In this document: piece after piece, positions 21,518 to 31,951 of the stretch
Numbering within the stretch: the stretch's first letter is position 1
Layout of the letters: each line of letters starts with the position of its first letter
Source of the DNA: Sulfurimonas sp.
Lineage (GTDB): Bacteria; Campylobacterota; Campylobacteria; Campylobacterales; Sulfurimonadaceae
DNA length: 64,000 nt
Reading direction: 5' to 3'
Assembly (NCBI RefSeq): GCF_016744025.1
Contig: NZ_JADGFC010000002.1
Location: 26,468-90,467, forward strand
Translations under genes and position numbers: made by a program
The notes under the pieces: generated by a model
Databases searched by the model: none
What the model was told of the DNA's origin: nothing
Seen by the model: only the letters and a program-made list of their open reading frames with translations

Positions 21518-22732
21518 CTATAACTTTTTTTCTAATGATGTAATAATTGGCAATGCTACCCACATAGCTATAAATATAATAGCTGCATATAGACCAATTG
21601 TACTATATATACCTTCTGGAGGTAGTTTACCCATAGCTGTAAGAACGATCATAACAATAAGCATTCCCCAGAACCAGTACTTAAATGCTCCACGACGAGA
21701 AGCAGGAACAGAATTAGGACTTCTATCTAAGAAAGGTAAGAACACAAAAATAACCTGTGCAAATCCAAATAGTGCTAAACCAAGGTCAATATTAAATGGA
21801 CGTAAAATTTCATAAGACCATAAGAAATACCACTCAGGGTAAATATGAGCAGGTGTTTTAAGACCATCTGCTGGGTCAAAGTTTACTGGATCCATTGCAA
21901 AACCATAATTATAAAAAGTAAGATAGAAAAAGAATATTAAGAAAATTCCAACTACCATCATATCTTTAGACATAAAGTCATTAGCAAATCTCATTACTTT
22001 TGAACCAACTTTGTCGCCATCTAAATATTTTTTAGACTCAGCATCAAAATCAATTTCTTCACCATCTTGATTATTTACGTGTGGTATTCTTAGAGCTGCA
22101 AAGTGAAGTCCAATAAGACCCATAATTGCTAAAGGAACAAGAAGAACGTGTAACATAAAGAAACGACCTAAGAATGCTTGTGCAGGAACATAATCCCCAC
22201 GAATCCACTCTACTAAACCGTCTGCATGTAATGAACCACCGCTAAACAAGTTAGTAATAACCATACCTGCCCAGTAAGACATTTGTCCCCATGGTAACAT
22301 GTAACCTGAAAATGCTTCAGTTGAAAATGCAATAAATAAAAGCATTCCTGAAATCCAAATCATTTCACGACCTTTTTTATAAGAACCGTAATAGATACCT
22401 GTAAACATGTGAATATAGATAACTAAGAAAACTACAGATGCCGCAACACCATGTACATGTCTCCATAACCAACCAAAATCAACTTCTCTCATTATTGTAT
22501 AATTTACACTATTAAATGCTTCATCAACAGTTGGTACGTAGTACATCAATAAAAATATACCAGAAACTACAAGCAGTGCGAAAGTGATTACAAGAACCAT
22601 ACCCATTGCCCATAAGAAGTTAATATTTTTTGGAATCCAATACTCAGATGCCATTACCTTTTCGACTTTTTCAATTGCTAATCTTTGGTTTAACCAATCT
22701 TTAACACTTGTTGCCTTTGTAAAATGTGCCAT
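21518..22732 (-). CDS. petB: ubiquinol-cytochrome c reductase cytochrome b subunit
   Basis: GWLWRHVHGVAASVVFLVIYIHMF, MLPWGQMSYWAG, PEWYFL (Qo site). Confidence 0.96.
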   Translation of the reverse strand: MAHFTKATSVKDWLNQRLAIEKVEKVMASEYWIPKNINFLWAMGMVLVITFALLVVSGIFLLMYYVPTVDEAFNSVNYTIMREVDFGWLWRHVHGVAASVVFLVIYIHMFTGIYYGSYKKGREMIWISGMLLFIAFSTEAFSGYMLPWGQMSYWAGMVITNLFSGGSLHADGLVEWIRGDYVPAQAFLGRFFMLHVLLVPLAIMGLIGLHFAALRIPHVNNQDGEEIDFDAESKKYLDGDKVGSKVMRFANDFMSKDMMVVGIFLIFFFYLTFYNYGFAMDPVNFDPADGLKTPAHIYPEWYFLWSYEILRPFNIDLGLALFGFAQVIFVFLPFLDRSPNSVPASRRGAFKYWFWGMLIVMIVLTAMGKLPPEGIYSTIGLYAAIIFIAMWVALPIITSLEKKL

Positions 22733-22750
22733 TTACTCTCCCCCCCTAAT

Positions 22751-23281
22751 TTATAGCGTAACGCCATTATCTTTCATAGTTTGCCACTCAGGACCAACTT
22801 CACCAAGAACTAACGTATTACCTTCAATTTTAAATGGAGGAATATCAAAACCTCTTGGAGGTGGTACTTTTGTTACTAAACCAGATGCGTCAAACTGTCC
22901 ACCGTGACATGCACATAGGAAATCACCTTCAGCCTCTCTAAATGCTGGAATACAGCCTAAGTGAGTACAAAGACCAATAGCAACCATAAAGTTATCATTA
23001 CCAATTTTAATATTTCTGGCTTCTGCTGCTGCGTTACCTTTTTCTTTTTCCATAACTGCTGCTGATTTCTTAAGAACAAAGATAGGTTTCCCTCTCCATT
23101 TCTCAGTAACCATAAGGCCTTCTTCGTATATACTCATATCTAAAGTTGTAAAACCAGCTGCTTTTACACTTGGTAATGGATCCCAACTCTTTTTCATTGC
23201 GACCAATGAACCTACTGCGCCAACTGCTGCTACTGCACCAAACGCTTTACCCATAAAACCTCTACGGCTGTTACTTTTCAT
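22751..23281 (-). CDS. petA: Rieske iron-sulfur subunit
   Basis: CTHLGC...CACHGGQFDASG; Tat-like RRGFMG N-terminus. Confidence 0.95.
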   Translation of the reverse strand: MKSNSRRGFMGKAFGAVAAVGAVGSLVAMKKSWDPLPSVKAAGFTTLDMSIYEEGLMVTEKWRGKPIFVLKKSAAVMEKEKGNAAAEARNIKIGNDNFMVAIGLCTHLGCIPAFREAEGDFLCACHGGQFDASGLVTKVPPPRGFDIPPFKIEGNTLVLGEVGPEWQTMKDNGVTL

Positions 23282-23341
23282 ATCTGCTCACTTCAGTGTG
23301 AATTTTAAAGCAAGATTATATACTAAATTACTTTTAAGTAG

Positions 23342-24208
23342 CTATAAATTTAAGCTCTCTTTTATAAAATCACTTAATCTTTCACTATTATGTTCCACAT
23401 TGTAATACTCGTGCTTTTCAAGCCCTTGCAATATTGTCAAAAGTTGACAATTTTCATAATTTTCAACTATAGGAATATTCATTTGATTAAAGAGTTTTTG
23501 GAAGTCTTTAGGGTAATCTTTTCTTTGAATAAAAATTGGTTTACCACCTGAAGCTAAATTTTCTAAAGCTGCTTGAGGAGACGCAGTTATTAAAATTTTT
23601 GATTTTTTTATAACTTCATCATAATCTTCAAATTCATGGTTATTTTGAAATTTATCTTTTAACATATCTTCATAATCAAGAAAATAATAAAAACCTAAAA
23701 GTAAATCTGGATTTAAACTATCTAGAAGTGAGATATTTTCTTCTAGTTCTTTTTCATAATCATCATCTCCAAAAAACAGAGAAAGTTCTATACTTTTTTC
23801 ACACTTATCAAAATACTTATCATCAATCACAACTGTCTTACAAATATCTGTTCCATCTAAATATGGAGAAATTAAAAATTCTTCATTTTCTTTTTTATCA
23901 TCTTTACTATCTGCGATTCTTATAAACTTAGAAAAATATTTTCTCATGTCATCCAACATTATTGGATTTGCCTCATCAGAATCAAAAATAATTCTATCAC
24001 CATGATGTGATATTTGCGGGATATTTCGAACCACATCTATCCCAACACTTGTATCAATACCAAACTCAGATGCCACTTGTGCAATACGAAAATCTGAACA
24101 TAGAAGTGTAATATCAACACCCTTTAAAAGACGTATTATTGTGCTTGCTCTTCTAAATCTATCTAAACCTATTCTATGACCTGTATGTACGTAGTAAAAT
24201 GTCTTCAT
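23342..24208 (-). CDS. hypothetical protein, possible glycosyltransferase-like fold
   Basis: ORF with AGGAAAATTA-ATG; HTGHRIGLDRFRRAST and ITASPQAALENLASGGKPIFI are reminiscent of GT-B/PseG-type proteins; weak. Confidence 0.4.
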   Translation of the reverse strand: MKTFYYVHTGHRIGLDRFRRASTIIRLLKGVDITLLCSDFRIAQVASEFGIDTSVGIDVVRNIPQISHHGDRIIFDSDEANPIMLDDMRKYFSKFIRIADSKDDKKENEEFLISPYLDGTDICKTVVIDDKYFDKCEKSIELSLFFGDDDYEKELEENISLLDSLNPDLLLGFYYFLDYEDMLKDKFQNNHEFEDYDEVIKKSKILITASPQAALENLASGGKPIFIQRKDYPKDFQKLFNQMNIPIVENYENCQLLTILQGLEKHEYYNVEHNSERLSDFIKESLNL

Positions 24209-24277
24209 TAATTTTCCTATTTATTCGTAAAAAGAACGAGTCTCTTTTACTTTGTATCGACCTTATGGTCACTTAGA

Positions 24278-26155
24278 TTATTTTTTCTTCTTTGCAATTC
24301 TTATATAAATATGTAGTATTTCTACAGCTGCAGGTGTTATTCCACTTATTTGCATTGCAGCTTGAAGTGTAGGAGGGTTAAACTCTTCTAGTTTTTCAAC
24401 TATTTCTTTAGATAAACCACTTACTTGTTTAAAATTAAAACCTTCAGGTATAGCAATTTTTAGATACTTTTTCATTCTCTGTATCTCTTCGCTTTGTTTT
24501 TCTATATAACGTGCATACTTACCTTCTACTAATATTTCTTCTTTTATGTAATCATCATATATATCTAACTCAGGGATTAACTTTATCATCTTATCGACAT
24601 CAAAACTCTTTCTTGCAACTAACTGCTGAGCTGTAGAAATATCTTTAATCGCCACTTCATCCATTGACTCTAAAAATGATATAAATTCTTTGTTTGGTGT
24701 GAACTTTGTATCTTCTAAAAGTTGAGCACCTTCTTTTATTTGCTTATTTTTTAACTCTACATTGTGATAAAATTCATCACTTAAAAGTCCAAGTTTATTT
24801 CCATAGTAACTAAGTCTTGTGTCAGAAGATTCTTCACGAAGAAGTAGTCTATATTCAGCACGTGAAGTAAACATTCTATAAGGCTCATTTGTTCCCTTAG
24901 TTACAAGGTCATCAATAAGAACACCTATATAAGCCTCATCACGTCTTAAAATAAGAGGTTCTTTTTCTTGTATAGAAAGAGCCGCGTTTATCCCAGCCAT
25001 AAGACCTTGAGCAGCTGCTTCTTCATAACCTGTTGTTCCATTGATTTGTCCCGCTAAATAAAGACCTGATATTTTTTTAGTCTCTAAGGAATGTCTCAGT
25101 TCACGTGGATCTACAAAGTCATACTCTATAGCATAGCCATAACGAACTATCTTTGCATTCTCTAGACCTTTTACAGACTTTATCATTTCACGTTGCACTT
25201 CGGGTGGAAGAGAAGTTGACAAACCATTTATATAACATTCTGTATTGTCCATTGTTTGTGGTTCTATAAAAAGATGGTGTCTATCTTTATCTGCAAATTT
25301 ACTTACTTTATCTTCTATACTTGGACAGTATCTTGGACTTTTACCTGCTATTTGACCTGTAAAAAGTGGTGCTCTGTAAAAATTTGAAGAGATTATTTCA
25401 TGTGTTGACTCGTTTGTATAAGCTATAAAACATGGAAGTTGTTTTTTTGTTGCTCTAAATTCTTCTCTATTAGTACGAAAGCTAAATGGACTAGGAAGTT
25501 CATCCCCACCTTGCTCTTCCATAACAGAAAAATCAATAGTTGAGCTATCTATTCTTGCACAAGTACCAGTTTTAAGACGTGATAAACTTAAGCCACAATC
25601 ATCTTTAAGTGAAGCACTTAAGCCTTCACTTCTCTCTTCTCCGTAGCGTCCACCTTTTTTTTGAACTTCTCCAATATGAAGAATTCCATTTAAAAATGTT
25701 CCTGAAGTTACAATTACTTTTTTAGCTTTATATTCATTTAGCAGGTCAGTTTTCACACCTTTAACAGTAGCATCTTCAATAATCAAAGACTCCGCTGTTT
25801 CTTGTACTAAGTGTAAGTTTGGAGTATTAAGTACTACATTTCTAGCAATAACTCTATATTTATCCATATCAATTTGTGCACGGCTTCCACGAACAGCTGG
25901 GCCTTTAGTTTGATTAAGTATACGAAATTGTATTCCAGCTTCATCCGTAATAAGACCCATCTCTCCACCAAGTGCATCTAACTCACGAACTAAGTGACCC
26001 TTAGCTAAACCACCTATTGCAGGATTACAACTTGTAGCACCAACATTATCAGCTAGCATTGAAATCATAAGAGTCTTGTTTCCCATTCTTGCAGAGGACA
26101 AAGCAGCTTCTACACCAGCATGTCCTCCACCAATAATTATTACATCATAATTCAT
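24278..26155 (-). CDS. mnmG: tRNA uridine-5-carboxymethylaminomethyl modification enzyme MnmG
   Basis: [48 protein letters not shown]-type motifs; start MNYDV with AGGA RBS preferred over the listed start. Confidence 0.96.
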   Translation of the reverse strand: MNYDVIIIGGGHAGVEAALSSARMGNKTLMISMLADNVGATSCNPAIGGLAKGHLVRELDALGGEMGLITDEAGIQFRILNQTKGPAVRGSRAQIDMDKYRVIARNVVLNTPNLHLVQETAESLIIEDATVKGVKTDLLNEYKAKKVIVTSGTFLNGILHIGEVQKKGGRYGEERSEGLSASLKDDCGLSLSRLKTGTCARIDSSTIDFSVMEEQGGDELPSPFSFRTNREEFRATKKQLPCFIAYTNESTHEIISSNFYRAPLFTGQIAGKSPRYCPSIEDKVSKFADKDRHHLFIEPQTMDNTECYINGLSTSLPPEVQREMIKSVKGLENAKIVRYGYAIEYDFVDPRELRHSLETKKISGLYLAGQINGTTGYEEAAAQGLMAGINAALSIQEKEPLILRRDEAYIGVLIDDLVTKGTNEPYRMFTSRAEYRLLLREESSDTRLSYYGNKLGLLSDEFYHNVELKNKQIKEGAQLLEDTKFTPNKEFISFLESMDEVAIKDISTAQQLVARKSFDVDKMIKLIPELDIYDDYIKEEILVEGKYARYIEKQSEEIQRMKKYLKIAIPEGFNFKQVSGLSKEIVEKLEEFNPPTLQAAMQISGITPAAVEILHIYIRIAKKKK

Positions 26156-26295
26156 ATATTTATTCCTACTGTTTATACATCTCAACTAAAGCTTCGCCTT
26201 TGGCGAGAAAAATTTTAATTTTTAATTTAGCCGAATTTTATCATATTTGAGTATCATTACCATAATATATATAGAATTACTTAAGGTTTTTCAAA

Positions 26296-26499
26296 ATGAG
26301 TGAAGATACAAAAGATTTATTTAAAGATTATGTTCCAGAAGTTATTGACTTTGATGAAGAAGTTGATGGTAATGATGAGCATAAAGTTAGAGAAGAACAT
26401 CTAAATACAAAAGAAGCTCTTCTTAAAAAAATTAAAGAGAAAAACTCGAATAAAAGAAGTTTTAGACTACCTATTCGAACAGAAAATGAAAAAAGTTAA
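26296..26499 (+). CDS. small charged hypothetical protein
   Basis: 67-aa ORF directly upstream of and codirectional with ribE; weak RBS. Confidence 0.5.
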   Translation: MSEDTKDLFKDYVPEVIDFDEEVDGNDEHKVREEHLNTKEALLKKIKEKNSNKRSFRLPIRTENEKS

Positions 26500-26526
26500 A
26501 GAAGAAATCATAATAAAAGGACACAC

Positions 26527-27147
26527 TTGTTTACAGGTCTTATAAGAGAAATGGCTACAGTTAAAAGCTTCTCAGGAAGTGAGTTAAGTGTAAGATCAAA
26601 ATACAAAGCAAAGCTTGGTGATTCTATTGCCATCAATGGAGCATGCCTAAGTGTTGTTAAACTTTCAAACGATGGATTTAGTGTAGAGTTATCTCCAGAA
26701 TCTCAAAAACACTTAGTTCTTGAAAACTACCAGAATGAAGTTCATATTGAACCTGCTATGATGATGGGTGATAGATTTGAAGGACATATTGTTCAAGGGC
26801 ATACAGATGCTATCGGTACAATTAAAGAGATAAGAAATAGTGGAAATTCTTTTGATGTATTTATAAATATCGACAAAAAGTTCATCCCATATATTGTGCC
26901 AAAAGGTTCAATAACTATAGATGGAGTAAGTCTGACAGTTAATGATGTTAACTCGGAAAGTTTTAGACTTACTATCATACCAATAACGATGAAAGAGACT
27001 CTTTTTAAAAACTATCGTAAAGGTAGTAGAGTAAATGTTGAAACAGATATGTTTGCAAGATATGTCTCACATATCATATCTCATCAATCTAAGAAGAGTA
27101 AAGATATAACATGGGATGACGTAGACTCTATTTCAGCTAGATACTAA
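26527..27147 (+). CDS. ribE: riboflavin synthase alpha chain (TTG start)
   Basis: MFTGLIREMATV...NGACLSV...HIVQGHTDAIGTI...TIDGVSLTVN. Confidence 0.93.
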   Translation: MFTGLIREMATVKSFSGSELSVRSKYKAKLGDSIAINGACLSVVKLSNDGFSVELSPESQKHLVLENYQNEVHIEPAMMMGDRFEGHIVQGHTDAIGTIKEIRNSGNSFDVFINIDKKFIPYIVPKGSITIDGVSLTVNDVNSESFRLTIIPITMKETLFKNYRKGSRVNVETDMFARYVSHIISHQSKKSKDITWDDVDSISARY

Positions 27148-27896
27148 TCCATTAAAGGTTTAGCATCTGGATTACACGATATCTTGTGTTGCATATCTAC
27201 AAGAGCGAACTCTTCTAGTTTAATTCTAGATGCTACAGTAGATGCTCTTATCCCATCTTCATTATTTAGATAAAGATTAAAGTCATTTTTATACAGAGCA
27301 AGTCTTATTGCAAGAGCTATTGAATAAGTAGTTAGCACTCCATCTTTTTTCATCGCATTTTTAATATCTTCAAAATATTGTAAAGTCCAAAGCATTGGGT
27401 TAGAACTTGGTGAAAAAGCATCTTGATAAACTATGTCAAACTTATTTTTAAATTCCCTCACATATTCTCTTGCATCTCCAATAAAAATCTCTATATGAAA
27501 ATCTGCATCACGATAGATGCCATGCTCACACAACTCTATAATTATGTGTTTAAACTCATCAAACTCTTTGGGATAGCTAAAATCTTTTAAAGATGATATA
27601 AGAGTAGCATCTAACTCAGGAGAATAGATATTTAGCTTAGATGTAAGGGAATGCTTTTTATGATAATAAAGCGTAGCTAGAGTATTAAAACCTAAACCAT
27701 AACAAATATCTAGTATATTAATTTCTTTTTGATTTTCTTTGATTTTAAAAGCTGGATGTACATGCTTTAAAAGCGACTCTTTCGTCGCTCCATCTTTTGT
27801 AGAGTGATAGTGTTCATCATACTCTTTTGAATAAGCTGTAAATGAACCATCTTCACTTAAAACTATCTCATGAAGTTCATCATTAAATTTATCCAC
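27144..27896 (-). CDS. MnmD-type tRNA (5-methylaminomethyl-2-thiouridine)-methyltransferase domain protein (MnmC N-domain-like)
   Basis: DICYGLGFNTLATL, VYQDAFSPSSNPMLWT, DGVLTTYS. Confidence 0.85.
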   Translation of the reverse strand: MDKFNDELHEIVLSEDGSFTAYSKEYDEHYHSTKDGATKESLLKHVHPAFKIKENQKEINILDICYGLGFNTLATLYYHKKHSLTSKLNIYSPELDATLISSLKDFSYPKEFDEFKHIIIELCEHGIYRDADFHIEIFIGDAREYVREFKNKFDIVYQDAFSPSSNPMLWTLQYFEDIKNAMKKDGVLTTYSIALAIRLALYKNDFNLYLNNEDGIRASTVASRIKLEEFALVDMQHKISCNPDAKPLMD

Positions 27897-28342
27897 TAAA
27901 GTCCATTACCCCACATATGCATCTTCTTTGCAATAACTAAATCATATCCCTCAACTATATCAATATCATTAGGCGCGCGAAATTCAAACTCTTCTAAAAG
28001 AGCTTTTGTAGCATCTACGTCCATAATGCCTTTTTTTTCCATAATAATTATATTGGCAGTATTTGCTAGTGTTAAGTATGCTAATTTTAAAATCATTTTT
28101 GGGTTTTCATGTTTATGAAAAATATCTTTTAAAATTACCATATCATTGTCTCTTGGTAATGCCCGAAAAGCTTGTGAAAAATTTAGATTGTCTTCGTTAT
28201 ATAAAGCAAGATTAACTTCACCATTGACACTTTCCATCATAGATTTTAGTGCTGTAGTAATCTCATCTTCACAGGTACTCACTTGAAGATAGTGATTTCC
28301 GGGAAGAGGAGTAAATAGTTGTAAAAATTTATCTAAATTCAT
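27896..28342 (-). CDS. conserved hypothetical protein
   Basis: ORF in overlapping gene string with neighbours. Confidence 0.6.
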   Translation of the reverse strand: MNLDKFLQLFTPLPGNHYLQVSTCEDEITTALKSMMESVNGEVNLALYNEDNLNFSQAFRALPRDNDMVILKDIFHKHENPKMILKLAYLTLANTANIIIMEKKGIMDVDATKALLEEFEFRAPNDIDIVEGYDLVIAKKMHMWGNGL

Positions 28343-28343
28343 C

Positions 28344-28646
28344 TTAGTAAGCTAAATCGTGAAGCTCTTTAAATAAATATGCTTCAACAATATCATCTAT
28401 ACTTCTTTGAGTATGTGCAACTAAAACCATCATGTTTTTTTCCATAAAAGGCCATACATATTCTTTGTCATTTGAGACAACAACACACTCACTAAACTTT
28501 TCAAAACTGTCTTTATCATTAGAGTGATTTACTTCTACCAACTGACCTTCTTCAACTAATAGTTGGGCCCAGATTTTTACATCATCAAGCTTAGTTAAAG
28601 AAGATTCTTGGACTTCATCACTATCCATTGGTAGTAAGATATACAT
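28344..28646 (-). CDS. conserved hypothetical protein
   Basis: 100-aa acidic ORF tightly packed between luxS and the next hypothetical gene. Confidence 0.6.
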   Translation of the reverse strand: MYILLPMDSDEVQESSLTKLDDVKIWAQLLVEEGQLVEVNHSNDKDSFEKFSECVVVSNDKEYVWPFMEKNMMVLVAHTQRSIDDIVEAYLFKELHDLAY

Positions 28647-29153
28647 CTAGTCTTCTACTTTTGCTAAGTCCAGAGAAAGTGCATCGTTATCCATAATATC
28701 TATATCTTTACGAAGTACAGCAGAAGCAATATCTTTAGCATCTGAGAGTGAGTGCATCTTATATGTACCACATTGATATATGTTTAGTTCTGGAATATCT
28801 TTTTGCTCTTTAACTTCTAAGATATCTTTCATTGATTTTTCCCAAGCGTTTGCAACCACTTCTTCTTCAGGTTGACCAAGAACACTCATGTAAAAACCTG
28901 TTCTACAGCCCATTGGTGAAATATCAATAATTTCAGTAGTAGAAGAGTTTAAATGATCTCTCATGAAACCTGCAAAAAGGTGCTCTAGTGTATGAATACC
29001 TTCTGATGAAAGAATATCTTCATTTGGTTTTACGAAACGTAAGTCAAAAACTGTAATGTCGTCTCCAGATGGAGTTTTCATTCCCTTAGCTTTACGAACT
29101 GCTGGTGCTGGCATGATAGTATGGTCAACTGTAAATGAGTCTAATAATGGCAT
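28647..29153 (-). CDS. luxS: S-ribosylhomocysteine lyase
   Basis: [37 protein letters not shown]. Confidence 0.97.
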   Translation of the reverse strand: MPLLDSFTVDHTIMPAPAVRKAKGMKTPSGDDITVFDLRFVKPNEDILSSEGIHTLEHLFAGFMRDHLNSSTTEIIDISPMGCRTGFYMSVLGQPEEEVVANAWEKSMKDILEVKEQKDIPELNIYQCGTYKMHSLSDAKDIASAVLRKDIDIMDNDALSLDLAKVED

Positions 29154-29285
29154 ATATAATTCCTTAATTTAATTGAAGTATTGTAGCGAATTTTTGATGT
29201 TAAAAAATAAATATAAAAAATTAGATAAGTTATAAGGAAAAATTGATAGATTAAAAGTTTTAGATTTGGTGTAGATTGTGTTTAA

Positions 29286-29342
29286 CTTAGATAAAGGCTA
29301 GGCTAATAGCCTGCCGTATCTAAGTTGGACGCAATATGCGCC
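29286..29342 (-). terminator. double hairpin downstream of the por operon
   Basis: CTTAGATA..GGCTA-ggctaa-TAGCC..TATCTAAG (29286-29324) and GG.CGCA-ata-TGCG.CC (29327-29342). Confidence 0.5.
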
Positions 29343-29356
29343 GAAGCTAGAAGTTT

Positions 29357-30313
29357 TTAAACTTTTGCTTCTTCACGTCTTTGTAGATATGCCCAGTTAG
29401 CGTCTACACGTTCTTGCCACTCTTTGATTAAGTACTTGTACTCATCTTTGAATAAGTGTTTGAAACGTCCTTGTGCAGCTAAATACTCTTCAACTGGCAC
29501 AATGTTTTTAGGTCTGTAAGTAATATTAAATTCTTTACCACCAATAATTTCATAAAGAGGGAAAACCAATGAATCAGTAGATAAGTCAGCTAAATGCATT
29601 GTATCTTTAGGATCAAATTTCCACTCAGTTGTACAAGGTGAAACTGCATTAATAAATACTGCACCTTCAGTTGCAAAACCTTTTTGGATTTTTTTAACCA
29701 TATCTTTCCATTTATTTGGAGCAACTTGCGCCGCATATGGAATGTTATGAGCTGCCATAATACCTAGCATATCTTTTTTGTTTGTTTTTTCACCGTAAGA
29801 AATCTTACCTGCAGGTGAAGTTGTAGCAGAAGAACCAATAGGAGTCGAGCTTGAACGCTGACCACCAGTATTTGCATAAACTTCATTATCAAGAACAACA
29901 TACATCATGTCATGGTTTCTTTCCATACAGCCTGAAATCCACTGAAAACCGATATCATAAGAAGAACCGTCTCCACCAAAAGCTACAAACTTAGGGTTTC
30001 TCTCAGGTTGCTTTAAACGACCTTTTGTTTTAAGTGCATTATACATTGACTCTGCACCAGCAACAGCAGTTGAACTATTTTCAAAACCGATGTGAATCCA
30101 AGAAGCATCCCATGATGTATATGGATAAACTGAAGTACAAACTTCTAAACAACCAGTTGATGCAGCTAAAACTAAATCATCATTCGTTGCATTTAGAACT
30201 TCACGAACAATGATAGAGTGAGCACAACCCGGACATAAAAGGTTTGCACCTTCAAAACGGTCTGCTGATGTTGAAAACTCTTTTAAGTTTTTAATTTTTT
30301 TCATTTCACTCAT
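29357..30313 (-). CDS. porB: pyruvate:ferredoxin oxidoreductase beta subunit
   Basis: LLCPGCAHSIIVREV, TPP motif GDGSSYDIGFQWISGC...NEVYANTGGQRS. Confidence 0.94.
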   Translation of the reverse strand: MSEMKKIKNLKEFSTSADRFEGANLLCPGCAHSIIVREVLNATNDDLVLAASTGCLEVCTSVYPYTSWDASWIHIGFENSSTAVAGAESMYNALKTKGRLKQPERNPKFVAFGGDGSSYDIGFQWISGCMERNHDMMYVVLDNEVYANTGGQRSSSTPIGSSATTSPAGKISYGEKTNKKDMLGIMAAHNIPYAAQVAPNKWKDMVKKIQKGFATEGAVFINAVSPCTTEWKFDPKDTMHLADLSTDSLVFPLYEIIGGKEFNITYRPKNIVPVEEYLAAQGRFKHLFKDEYKYLIKEWQERVDANWAYLQRREEAKV

Positions 30314-30322
30314 ACTAATTTC

Positions 30323-31546
30323 CTATAAATAAGATAGTTTCGGTCCACGAACACCGATAAACTGTTGTTGTTGAGTAGTTAATTTACCAGCATCTGCATT
30401 TGCTTGAAGCTCTTTGTAAAGATCTACTAAGTTTGCCTTAGTTAAGTCACGACCACCTAAACCATAAACATATCCAGAAAGTAGTACTTTTGAATCTGTA
30501 TTGATTAGTGAACCTGCAACTTCATTAAACATTGCCCCAGCTGCGCCATTTGGAGATGAACGATCAAGTACAGCAACTGCTTTAATATCTTTAAGTGCAT
30601 CAGCTACTTCCATAAATGGGAATGGACGAATAACACGAAGTCCAACAACACCTGCTTTAATTCCTTTAGCTCTCATCTCAGTTGCAACTTCACGAGCAGT
30701 TTCAACTGAAGTACCTAAACAAAATACTGCAACATCAGCATCAGCCATGTCATAACATTCTACTGGATTATATTTACGACCACTAAGTTTCTCAAAGTCA
30801 GCGAATACTTCATCTATTTTTGAAGGTACTTTTACCATAAGGTCATTATGTTGACGAGCTTTATGCTCAAAGTGCCAATCTTCTTCTGTTTGAACACCAT
30901 GAGTTACTGGATGTTCAAAATCCAGCATATCATTCATTGGTTTATAAGTACCAACAAATTCAAATGCTGCATCATCAGTAAGGGGGTAAACACCCTGAGC
31001 AGTATGAGATGTCATAAAACCATCTTGATTAACTATTGCAGGAAGTCTAATATCATGATCTTCAGAAACTTTAAAAGCTATAAGGTTCATGTCATATGCT
31101 TCTTGCGGGCTAAATGCATCTAACTGAATCCAACCACTATCACGAGTTAAATACATGTCAGAGTGATCGCCATTAACGTTTAAAGGTGCAGCTAAAGCAC
31201 GGTTTACAAGATTTAAAACAATTGGTAAACGCATACCAGAAGCTTGGTAAAGTGTCTCAACCATAAGTGCAAGACCTTGAGAAGATGTTGCAGTAGCAAC
31301 ACGACCACCAGCAGCAGCAGCACCAATACATGCAGACATAGCAGCATGCTCAGACTCAACCATTACAAATTCACCCTCAATATAGTTGTCAGATTTAAAT
31401 TTTGCATATCCTTCAACAATAGGAGTTGATGGAGTAATAGGATAAGCAGCAACAACATCTACTTGTGCTTGTCTTAAAGCTTGAGCAGCAGCGAAATTTC
31501 CATCCCATACTTCAAGATCTCTTAATTCAATTTTATCAAATGCCAT
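30323..31546 (-). CDS. porA: pyruvate:ferredoxin oxidoreductase alpha subunit
   Basis: AAYPITPSTPIVE, VESEHAAMSACIGAAAAGGRVATATSSQGL. Confidence 0.95.
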   Translation of the reverse strand: MAFDKIELRDLEVWDGNFAAAQALRQAQVDVVAAYPITPSTPIVEGYAKFKSDNYIEGEFVMVESEHAAMSACIGAAAAGGRVATATSSQGLALMVETLYQASGMRLPIVLNLVNRALAAPLNVNGDHSDMYLTRDSGWIQLDAFSPQEAYDMNLIAFKVSEDHDIRLPAIVNQDGFMTSHTAQGVYPLTDDAAFEFVGTYKPMNDMLDFEHPVTHGVQTEEDWHFEHKARQHNDLMVKVPSKIDEVFADFEKLSGRKYNPVECYDMADADVAVFCLGTSVETAREVATEMRAKGIKAGVVGLRVIRPFPFMEVADALKDIKAVAVLDRSSPNGAAGAMFNEVAGSLINTDSKVLLSGYVYGLGGRDLTKANLVDLYKELQANADAGKLTTQQQQFIGVRGPKLSYL

Positions 31547-31548
31547 TA

Positions 31549-31944
31549 CTATTTCTCCTCATCTTTTGCAGGCCACGATGCGATCTCTGCCTCATCTTCT
31601 GATTGTTCTGGGAACATAATAAGTGATTTTGGGTTTGTCGGACAAACTTCAGCACAAATTCCACAGCCTTTACAGTGATCCATATCTATACCAATCATTT
31701 TCTTATCTCTTGAAATAATTGAAACATCTGGACAATAAATCCAACAAAACTGACAATCAATACAGTAATCTTTGTTAAAAATTGGCTTAATCAGTCTCCA
31801 GTCAGCAACACTAGCAGTATATGAACTGTTCTCAGAATAAGAGCGATCGTCTTGACTTGTTCCAGCTATATTATCTATGCTTCCATCGAATGTACGAAGC
31901 ATAGCTCCGATTTCGAATTCATCCCATCCTTTTTTCATCATCAT
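31549..31944 (-). CDS. porD: pyruvate:ferredoxin oxidoreductase delta (ferredoxin) subunit
   Basis: Two CxxCxxCxxxCP clusters: CIDCQFCWIYCP and CKGCGICAEVCP. Confidence 0.94.
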   Translation of the reverse strand: MMMKKGWDEFEIGAMLRTFDGSIDNIAGTSQDDRSYSENSSYTASVADWRLIKPIFNKDYCIDCQFCWIYCPDVSIISRDKKMIGIDMDHCKGCGICAEVCPTNPKSLIMFPEQSEDEAEIASWPAKDEEK

Positions 31945-31951
31945 TAATTCC

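Noticed and set aside
30501-31429. Three plus-strand ORFs antisense to porA
   Set aside because: Low-complexity shadow frames of a highly conserved minus-strand gene
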